Positions 58,004 to 64,000 of a DNA stretch of 64,000 nt are shown here, piece after piece. Source of the DNA: Streptomyces guryensis (GTDB taxonomy: Bacteria > Actinomycetota > Actinomycetes > Streptomycetales > Streptomycetaceae); assembly GCF_021261325.1 (NCBI RefSeq), contig NZ_JAJSBI010000006.1, positions 186,001 to 250,000 on the forward strand, read 5' to 3'. How positions within the stretch are numbered: position 1 is the stretch's first letter; every line of letters begins with the position of its first letter. Below the pieces are notes generated by a model. The model was not told where the DNA came from and made no database searches. It saw nothing but the letters and a program-made list of their open reading frames with translations. A program made the translations under genes and the position numbers.

Positions 58004-60046
58004 ATGGGGGCCACCACCTCAGAACTCATCAGGTCGGTCCAGCGCACGGGTGGCCCGCCGCCTGCGCGCAGGAAGGGGCTCAACGCCAGACTGGCCTGGT
58101 GGGCGATCATGCTGGCGGCGACGGTGCTGTTCACCTGGGACATCCAGCACAGCACCTACCACTCGTTCTACTCCGAGACCGCGCGCAGCATGACGGAGAG
58201 CTGGAAGGGCTTCCTCTTCGGCTCGTTCGACCCGGCCGACACGATCACCATCGACAAGCTCCCGGGTTTCCTCTGGCCGCAGGCCCTGTCCGCGCGGATC
58301 TTCGGCTTCCATCCGTGGGCACTGACACTGCCGCAGGTCATCGAGGGCGTCCTGAGCGTCGCCGTGCTGCACCGCGCCGTGCGCCGGTGGGCGGGGGAGA
58401 GCGCGGGACTCCTCGCCGCCGGCGTGTTCACACTGACTCCCGTGGTCGCGGGCATGTTCCGTACCGAGGTCGAGGACCCCGCGTTCACCCTGTGCGTCCT
58501 GCTGGCCGCGAACGCCACGCTGCGCGCTGCCCGTGAGGCCCGGCTGCGTCCGCTGCTCATGGCCGGGCTGTGGGTCGGCCTCGGCTTCCAGGCCAAGATG
58601 CTGGAGGCCTGGGCGGTGCTGCCCGCACTCGGCCTGCTCTACCTGGTGTCAGCCCCGGCGACGCTGCGCCGCCGGCTGATCCACCTGGCGTCGGCCGGAG
58701 CGGTATGCATCGCGGCGTCGGCGTCCTGGATGGTCCTGGTGACCCTGACCCCGGCCCAGGACCGCCCGTTCATCGACGGCACGACCGACAACTCGGCGTT
58801 CAGCCAGGTCATCGGATACAACTTCCTCAACCGTTTCTCCGGCCTCGGCATCAGCGCCAAGGCCACCGGCAGCGTCGCCGCGACGACCATGGCCGGCACC
58901 GCACCGGCACACTCCGGCGCAGCAGGCCAGCCCGCCGCCCTGTGGGCCAAGATGCTCGGCCCGTCGCTCGCCTCCCAGGTCGGCTGGCTCTACCCGGTGG
59001 CGGCGCTCTCTGCGGTGTGCGGCCTGGTCTGGCTGCGCGGCCGGCACCGTACGGATCCGCTGCGGGCGGGCTTCCTGCTGTGGGGCGTATGGCTGGCCAC
59101 GTACTTCCTGGTCTTCAGCGCCGGTGCGGTCGGCGCCCACACGTACTACATGGGAGTGGTGGCGGTCCCGCTCGCCGCGCTGTTCGGCGGCGGCATCGTG
59201 CAGTTCTGGCGGGCCTGGCGGCGCGGCGACCGGACCCGCTCCTGGGCACTGCCGACGGCGGCGGTCAGCACCGTGGCATGGTCCGCGTTCATCGCGACAC
59301 GGTACTCGTTCCTGCCCTGGCTGGCACCCGCCGCGATCGTTGCGGGAACCGTAGGTCTGCTGCTGCTCGCACTGTCTCGCACCACCGGCCGGCGGGCGCC
59401 CTCCCGGATCGCGATACTGGGCGTGGTGGCGGTCATCGTGGGCATGCTGCTGCCGTCCGCCGCCTGGGCGTCAACAGTCCTGGACCCGAAGTACGGCCAC
59501 TCGGGCATGGGCGCGGCCGGACCGGTCTCCACTTGGCATCACCACCGGCACGACCGGGCCAGGACGCGCGCCTCGACGCACGACCCGGCCGCGGGCGACA
59601 GCTCCCCCCGTGCGACGAAGCCGCACAAGAACACAGTCAGGTACGCCCACCAGACGGCACTCACCCTCGAACAGCAGCGCTTCCTGGCCTCCATGAAAGA
59701 CCACCAGGGCCATGCCACCTTCGTCTTCGCCACGACCAGCTGGCGCTCGGCCTCCCCCTACATCCTCTTCGCAGGCGCCAAGGTGCTCCCCATGGGCGGC
59801 TTCACCGGCGCCGCCCCCACACCCACCAACGCCGAGTTCCGCAACCTGATCGCCACCGGCAGGCTGCGCTACGTCGTCCTCGGCGGCGCGCCGACCGCCC
59901 CGGGCCGCGCGGCCGCGCACTGGGTACGCGGCCACTGCACCCGGATGCCCCACCAGACGTTCCCTGTCTACGACTGCGCGCCGACATCCGCCACGTCGGA
60001 CGGGCATGAGCACCGGACCGCCGCCCACCGGAGGCGTCACCACTGA
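58004..60046 (+). CDS. GT39-family (ArnT-like) glycosyltransferase
   Basis: A 680-residue GT-C membrane transferase. About ten to twelve helices occupy residues 25-500, with the first outside loop containing FYSETARSMTESWKGFLFGS (the acidic ExxR-type motif for donor binding) and PADTITIDKLPGFLWPQALS. A soluble C-terminal outside domain follows (about 510-680: LEQQRFLASMKDHQGHATFV, FAGAKVLPMGGFTG). It uses a polyprenyl-phosphate sugar to modify a lipid, protein or wall polymer. ATG 58004 with GGAAGG upstream is preferred to TTG 57962. It is the only plus-strand gene between the CGNR regulator and the protease. Confidence 0.82.
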   Translation: MGATTSELIRSVQRTGGPPPARRKGLNARLAWWAIMLAATVLFTWDIQHSTYHSFYSETARSMTESWKGFLFGSFDPADTITIDKLPGFLWPQALSARIFGFHPWALTLPQVIEGVLSVAVLHRAVRRWAGESAGLLAAGVFTLTPVVAGMFRTEVEDPAFTLCVLLAANATLRAAREARLRPLLMAGLWVGLGFQAKMLEAWAVLPALGLLYLVSAPATLRRRLIHLASAGAVCIAASASWMVLVTLTPAQDRPFIDGTTDNSAFSQVIGYNFLNRFSGLGISAKATGSVAATTMAGTAPAHSGAAGQPAALWAKMLGPSLASQVGWLYPVAALSAVCGLVWLRGRHRTDPLRAGFLLWGVWLATYFLVFSAGAVGAHTYYMGVVAVPLAALFGGGIVQFWRAWRRGDRTRSWALPTAAVSTVAWSAFIATRYSFLPWLAPAAIVAGTVGLLLLALSRTTGRRAPSRIAILGVVAVIVGMLLPSAAWASTVLDPKYGHSGMGAAGPVSTWHHHRHDRARTRASTHDPAAGDSSPRATKPHKNTVRYAHQTALTLEQQRFLASMKDHQGHATFVFATTSWRSASPYILFAGAKVLPMGGFTGAAPTPTNAEFRNLIATGRLRYVVLGGAPTAPGRAAAHWVRGHCTRMPHQTFPVYDCAPTSATSDGHEHRTAAHRRRHH

Positions 60047-60058
60047 AACCCCGGATCG

Positions 60059-60085
60059 GTCCCCCCGGTAGGCGTACCGGGGGAC
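60059..60085 (+). terminator. hairpin after the GT39 gene
   Basis: GTCCCCCCGGTA (60059-60070) pairs with TACCGGGGGAC (60075-60085) over a GGCG tetraloop with one bulged C, 12 bases after the stop codon. Confidence 0.65.
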
Positions 60086-60250
60086 GTCCGGGAAACACGT
60101 GGGCATGGCTGGAACCGTCAAGGGGAAACGAGGGATACCCTCCACCTCGTACAGGGACGTTGCGAAGTCCGGCGTCCGTAAGGGTTTCACAGGAAAATCT
60201 CAGATAAGTCGAGCACTTGCCCTCACCTTCGTGCGACAGAGTGATCACTG

Positions 60251-61096
60251 ATGGAGCGCATCTCACGCATCATGGTCACCTTGCGTCCCGCGTTGCTCGG
60301 CGTCGTGGCGATGTTCACGCTGGCCTCGTCCGTGGCAACCGCTGAGGTCGGGCACAGGCCCTCGGGTCCTTCGTCGGAAGTCCCGTCGTCCGCCGGAAAA
60401 GCGGGCCCCGCGGGGCAGGCGCGACCCCCGACACAGGCCCTGGGGGCCACTGTCGACGTCGCCGCCAATCGTCAGACGGCGCGGATCGGCGCACTGTTCG
60501 ACGCGGACCGGGGCGACGACCTGGCCGGCGGACATCTCTGCACGGCCTCGGTCGTGCACAGCCCCCAGCGCGACCTCGTCGTCACCGCCGCTCACTGCGT
60601 GAGCGACACCAGTACCGACCTGGTGTTCGTGCCGGGCTACCGGGACGGGCACGCGCCGTACGGGGTATGGAAACTGGGGCACCGCTATCTGCCCGACTCA
60701 TGGACCAAAGATCAGGACGAGGACAGCGACCTGGCCTTCGCGGCAGTCGACGAGCAGGACGGCAGGGCGATCGAGGACGTCGTCGGGGCCAACCGGTTCA
60801 CGCCCGGCACGGCCACCGGCGCCACCGCCGTGACCGTCGTCGGCTACCCCGACTCCCGCGAGACGCCCATCAGCTGCACCAACAAGCCGACCTCATACAG
60901 CAGCACCCAGCAGCGCATCGACTGCCCCGCCTTCACCCAGGGCACCAGCGGCAGCCCCTGGATCAACGACGACGGCCAGGTCGTCGGCGTCCTCGGCGGC
61001 TATGACCAGGGCGGCGACACCGACGACGTGTCCTACAGCGTGACACTGGGCAACCCGGCGGCCGACCTGTACAAGGCCGCCATCAGCGATCCGTGA
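60251..61096 (+). CDS. secreted trypsin-like serine protease
   Basis: A 281-residue exported protease of the chymotrypsin fold. The signal peptide is RPALLGVVAMFTLASSVATA with processing near residue 33, then a pro-region of about 40 residues. The triad is histidine in VVTAAHCVSD, aspartate in EDSDLAFAAV and serine in FTQGTSGSPWIND, the last matching the GxSGSPW form of V8-like and Streptomyces proteases. A cysteine pair is visible (CTNKPTSYSSTQQRIDC). Specificity is not clear; the S1-site residues fit no simple trypsin or V8 rule. ATG 60251. Confidence 0.85.
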   Translation: MERISRIMVTLRPALLGVVAMFTLASSVATAEVGHRPSGPSSEVPSSAGKAGPAGQARPPTQALGATVDVAANRQTARIGALFDADRGDDLAGGHLCTASVVHSPQRDLVVTAAHCVSDTSTDLVFVPGYRDGHAPYGVWKLGHRYLPDSWTKDQDEDSDLAFAAVDEQDGRAIEDVVGANRFTPGTATGATAVTVVGYPDSRETPISCTNKPTSYSSTQQRIDCPAFTQGTSGSPWINDDGQVVGVLGGYDQGGDTDDVSYSVTLGNPAADLYKAAISDP

Positions 61097-61566
61097 TCCG
61101 CACGACCCACCCGTCGTCTTCCCGTCCGCGTCGGGGACCCTGGCGATCGCGCGCGTATCGCACCGCGCGGTGGCCTGCGGCCGCCGTATCGAGCGTGATG
61201 ACGCCGGCCGCGGCACAGGGCACGCCTCAGGCGGCTCCTGCCAGTCCGTCAAAAGCGGAACAAGCTCAGCCCGCCGGGCCGGCGAGCCACTGGGCCGCAG
61301 GCTTGGACGCAGCGACGCCTCGATCACCTCACGTACGCGGCCCCGCTCCGGCCATCATTCTGCCGACGCGAGTTCGTTCGACCGCCATCACCGAGTTCAC
61401 CAACGGTGCCGTTCATGGGACGCGATCGCTTGCCGGATGTACTCGTCGGCACGGCGGGACAAGGACGCCTGAGAGCCTGCCGGGTGGCCGGCTGATTACA
61501 CCGAGCATGGGCCGTTGACGGCCTCGGAGTTGTCGCACTTGCACACACCACGTGATCGGGACCGGC
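61097..61566. other. intergenic region, no gene seen
   Basis: About 470 bases after the protease. Open frames on the plus strand (for example 61093-61518) overlap the protease stop, have no ribosome site and read as Arg/Ala/Pro-rich shadows. It leads into one arm of an inverted repeat at 61567. Confidence 0.45.
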
Positions 61567-61613
61567 GCCGTGCCTGGAGGGCAGATCACAATCGTCACGC
61601 GTCTGGCATGACC
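61567..61613 (+). repeat. inverted repeat, left arm (47 bp)
   Basis: This 47-base segment matches the reverse complement of 62564-62610 at 42 of 47 positions. The similarity extends weakly upstream with a gap. It lies 19 bases from the 3' end of the DinB/MDMPI-type gene, so the pair flanks that gene. Confidence 0.75.
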
Positions 61614-61632
61614 CAGGTGCTTCGACACGCTT

Positions 61633-62415
61633 TCAGAGGAAGACGCGCGCCGCCTCCAGCCACTTCTGGGCGTCCTCGCCGGTCGCCGTCATGTCGGTCT
61701 CGGACCAGGGGCGACGCCGGGTGACACACAGGCAGAAGTCGACAGCCCTGCCCTGTACCCGTTGCGCGGCGGCCTCGGGGCCCCACACCCAGGTCCGTCC
61801 GTCCGGTGCTGTCAGCTCGACGCGGAAGAGGTCGGCCGGCTCAGGCAGTCCGACGGCGGCGAAGGACAGCGCCCGTCCCAACACCCCCAGCGACGCCACG
61901 TGCTGCAGTCGATCCGTCGGGCGGTGCGCCACGCCCACGGCATCGAAGACGTCCTGCCCGTGTGCCCAGGTTTCCATCAGACGAAGGGGCGCCATCAGGG
62001 CCGGGGTCACCTTCGACATGTACCAGGGAAATGCGTGGTCCCATGGCGTCTCGCGCAGTGCCGTCGCCAGCTCCACTCGGCCGGCCCGCCACTCGTCCAG
62101 GAGTACCGACCGCGGTTTGGCCGCTCCTGCGGCGGCGGCCCTGTCGGCGTACCCGCTGCCTTCGGCTTCCGCCCGCCCGAGCTCGGTGCCGAACGCGGCC
62201 GGAGTGCGTAAGGCACTGAGCGCGTTCGCGTCCGCCCACGCGAGATGGGCTATTTGGTGGGCGACCGTCCAGCCCGGTGCCGGTGTCGGTATGGACCAGT
62301 CGTCCACTGCCCTGACCAGGGCGTCGAGCTCGTCGCCCTCAGCAGCCAAGGCGGACAGGACACCGGCGTCGTCTACGTCGGGGACGGCGAGGTTGTAGTT
62401 CAACATGTGCGCCAT
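61633..62415 (-). CDS. MDMPI_N/DinB-fold (TIGR03083-like) protein
   Basis: A 260-residue protein of the mycothiol-dependent maleylpyruvate isomerase N-terminal domain family (four-helix DinB_2 fold). Landmarks are TPAPGWTVAHQIAHLAWAD (metal histidines), MSKVTPALMAPLRLMETW, AHGQDVFDAVGV (third histidine), and a C-terminal domain with FRVELTAPDGRTWVWGPE. It is a metal-dependent thiol transferase or isomerase relative that may use mycothiol; substrate unknown. ATG 62415 with AGGAGT upstream is preferred over an open extension to 62514. It sits inside the 47-bp inverted repeat pair. Confidence 0.82.
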   Translation of the reverse strand: MAHMLNYNLAVPDVDDAGVLSALAAEGDELDALVRAVDDWSIPTPAPGWTVAHQIAHLAWADANALSALRTPAAFGTELGRAEAEGSGYADRAAAAGAAKPRSVLLDEWRAGRVELATALRETPWDHAFPWYMSKVTPALMAPLRLMETWAHGQDVFDAVGVAHRPTDRLQHVASLGVLGRALSFAAVGLPEPADLFRVELTAPDGRTWVWGPEAAAQRVQGRAVDFCLCVTRRRPWSETDMTATGEDAQKWLEAARVFL

Positions 62416-62563
62416 GGTGCCACTCCTTCCTGACCAACGGCGGAGACGAAGTGTGCAGGCAGACTCCGATGTCGCCGGAGTCTGCCCACTCGGTGGTGGA
62501 GCCTGTGGCACCACGGAACCACCGTGCTTCCTCGGCGGCGGCGCAGAGCGTCGCGGGCCGGCT

Positions 62564-62610
62564 GGTCATGCGAGAGGCGTGACGGTTGCGATCTGCTCTC
62601 CAGGCACGGC
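62564..62610 (-). repeat. inverted repeat, right arm (47 bp)
   Basis: Right-hand partner of the copy at 61567-61613. It lies about 150 bases upstream of the DinB-type start codon and next to the point where the GDSL hydrolase remnant ends. Confidence 0.75.
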
Positions 62611-62639
62611 AACGCCCCGGAACGTCCTGGTCGCGGGCG

Positions 62640-63328
62640 GCGCCCTCCCGCCCCGCGACGAACGGCTCATCGGCCCGGAGAGATGGATCGAGGAGAACGG
62701 GACAGGTAGAGCCAACTCCACATCGGAGGCAGTGAGGTTGGTGGCGGCGTCCTCGCCCGCCTGATTGCCGGAGCCGGCCTCCGACCGGTACGAGGTCTGG
62801 TAGGCGTCCCGGTGGAAGGCGGAGGCGCCGGTCGCCCGGCAGGTACAGGCCCATCAGGAGGTCCTGCCCTGCGCTCACCGACATCGGGATGACATCGCTG
62901 GTCAATTCCGACCCGGCGGCGGCGGTCGGGTTGCCGCGTCCGCCGAAGGTCACGGTGTGGTGGGTCCCGGGCACCGCGGCGGCGCCGCTGGACCGGACGG
63001 CCACCTCGTCCCCGCCGACGGACAGCGCTGTGGTGCCGGGCAGGTTGGACACACGGATCCGCACCCCGGAACCGGCGACGCCGGTGTGGACGACCATCCG
63101 CAGCGTCTGCCCACTGCTGGTTGGCGCCGGCGTTGCACTCCCAGATCTGCGTCGGCCTCCGGCGGCATGATTCGTGAACGTCCGCGGCAACGTTTCGCCG
63201 TCGGTGGTCACCGACCAGTGCACATCGGCTGGATCCCGTGGAACGGAGATGGGATGAAAAGGACGAGGCAGACCGCGCGGCGGCGCGGGCAGAGACGCAG
63301 ACTCGTGCTGGGCGCCACAGTGGCGCAT
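62640..63328 (-). pseudogene. truncated, frameshifted SGNH/GDSL hydrolase
   Basis: Minus-strand remnant of the N-terminal part of a secreted SGNH/GDSL-type hydrolase of the family that starts with a beta-sandwich. It reads SSGQTLRMVVHTGVAGSGVR, LPGTTALSVGGDEVAVRSSG and ELTSDVIPMSVSAGQDLLMG, then shifts frame near 62840 to ASAFHRDAYQTSYRSEAGSG. The hydrolase domain with GDS and the catalytic triad is missing and the sequence runs out near 62640, close to the right arm of the inverted repeat. It also lacks a convincing signal peptide. Loss by rearrangement is likely. Confidence 0.6.
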
Positions 63329-63350
63329 GAAGCTGTCGGCCGGAGGGCTG

Positions 63351-64000
63351 TCAGGATGACTCCCGGACGACCAGCTCTGTGCGGAGGATGACGTGGCGCC
63401 AGGCCACGGACTCCTCCTCCATCTCCTCCAGCAGCAGCCTGATCATGGCCCGCCCCATCTGCTCCAGCGGTTGTCGCACCGTGGTCAGGCGCGGCTCGGT
63501 GCGCTGGGCCAGTGGAAAGTCGTCGAAACCGATGACTGCGACGTCCTCGGGTACCCGCCGTCCGGCCGCGCGCAGTGCGTGCAGCGCCCCGGCCGCCGTG
63601 GTGTCCGACGCAGCGAGCACCGCGTCGATCTCGGGGTGCCGTTCGAGGAGTTCCGCCATGGCGCGACGACCGCTCTCCTCCGAGAAATCACTCTCCGCAA
63701 CCCAGGACCGTGACGTCTTCAGGCCGGCCAGCGCCAACGCGTCCTGATAGCCGCGCAGTCGGCACTGCGCGACGTACATGTCCAGCGGCCCCGCAATGGT
63801 GGCGATCGCCGTACGGCCCTGTTTCAGAAGGTGGGATACGGCATTTCGGGCGCCGCCCACGTTGTCGGCGTCGACGTAGCTCACATACTCGTCGCCCGAG
63901 CGGCGCCCCAGCAGCACGGTCGGCAACCGTGCCTCGGCAAGCATGTCCGGCAGCCTGTCGTCCGCGTGCACCGACATCAGCAGGACGCCGTCGACCCGGC
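63351..64000 (-). CDS. LacI-family regulator, partial (5' end beyond window)
   Basis: The effector domain and C-terminus of a LacI-family regulator; the N-terminal helix-turn-helix and hinge are outside the window. In view are RVDGVLLMSVHADDRL at the edge, LPTVLLGRR, SYVDADNVGGARNAVSHLLK, the dimer and ligand region IDAVLAASDTTAAGALHALR, and VAVIGFDDFPLAQRTEPRLT. The protein ends ILRTELVVRESS, as typical relatives do. The ligand is a sugar; no enzyme gene next to it identifies it. It lies 22 bases from the truncated GDSL gene, which could have been its regulated partner. Confidence 0.85.
   Translation of the reverse strand, partial: RVDGVLLMSVHADDRLPDMLAEARLPTVLLGRRSGDEYVSYVDADNVGGARNAVSHLLKQGRTAIATIAGPLDMYVAQCRLRGYQDALALAGLKTSRSWVAESDFSEESGRRAMAELLERHPEIDAVLAASDTTAAGALHALRAAGRRVPEDVAVIGFDDFPLAQRTEPRLTTVRQPLEQMGRAMIRLLLEEMEEESVAWRHVILRTELVVRESS

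Noticed and set aside
61093..61518. 141-codon plus-strand open frame after the protease
   Set aside because: It begins inside the protease stop region, lacks a ribosome site and has shadow-like composition.
1..64000. tRNA, rRNA, prophage or intact insertion sequence
   Set aside because: No cloverleaf, rRNA segment, integrase, transposase or phage structural gene was recognised on either strand.

Overview
This is chromosomal DNA from a Streptomyces-type actinomycete. It is very GC-rich with strong G/C preference at third codon positions. GTG starts, GTGA/ATGA start-stop overlaps and purine-rich ribosome sites are common. The gene content is typical of a saprophytic soil organism: galactan degradation, many one-component regulators, secreted hydrolases, ECF sigma and GAF-ANTAR proteins. 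No rRNA, tRNA, CRISPR array, prophage or intact insertion sequence was seen.

Layout. 1-1934: two membrane mannosyltransferase genes (GT87 and MptB-like) that overlap by four bases. 2103-2885: an alpha/beta hydrolase broken by frameshifts. 2907-8779: an amide nitrogen locus (GntR regulator, asparagine permease, asparaginase, then aspartase and glutaminase) that could take asparagine to fumarate and ammonium. 8926-14834: GAF-ANTAR and TOPRIM proteins, UppP, a CrcB-DUF190-CrcB fluoride-export operon, an SMP-30 protein and a YihY membrane protein. 14933-23052: a complete galactan (gan) locus. GH53 galactanase and GH42 beta-galactosidase diverge from a binding protein, two permeases and a LacI regulator, and a promoter with an overlapping operator lies between them. 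23219-27242: VOC proteins, MarR, a lipoprotein L,D-transpeptidase and a divergent TetR/SDR pair. 27272-28156 is degenerate.

28157-41082: a membrane protein, SseB-like protein, flavin monooxygenase, peptidase E, PIG-L deacetylase, isochorismatase-type hydrolase coupled to an NCS1 permease, divergent gnd and gap genes, a second NCS1 permease, and an orphan LuxR regulator with a degenerate receiver domain behind two tandem operator-like dyads. 41146-49715: a deleted membrane-protein pseudogene, a polysaccharide deacetylase, a one-polypeptide ECF sigma / zinc finger / transmembrane / CAP fusion, a small secreted cysteine protein, an MFS exporter, an APH-like kinase, and a coupled VanY-VanJ pair suggesting glycopeptide tolerance without vanHAX. 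49840-57792: an HD-like protein, an unrecognised 558-residue protein, a stress/aromatic-ester group (Ohr, two alpha/beta hydrolases, tannase-family esterase), a wHTH protein and a CGNR regulator. 58004-64000: a GT39-type transferase, a secreted trypsin-like protease, and a rearranged segment in which inverted 47-bp repeats flank a DinB/MDMPI-type gene beside a truncated GDSL hydrolase, ending in a LacI regulator cut by the window edge.

The most unusual items are the sigma-CAP fusion, the vanY-vanJ operon, the 20-bp duplicated promoter element upstream of the TAT hydrolase, the inverted repeats around 61.6-62.6 kb and several predicted leaderless transcripts.
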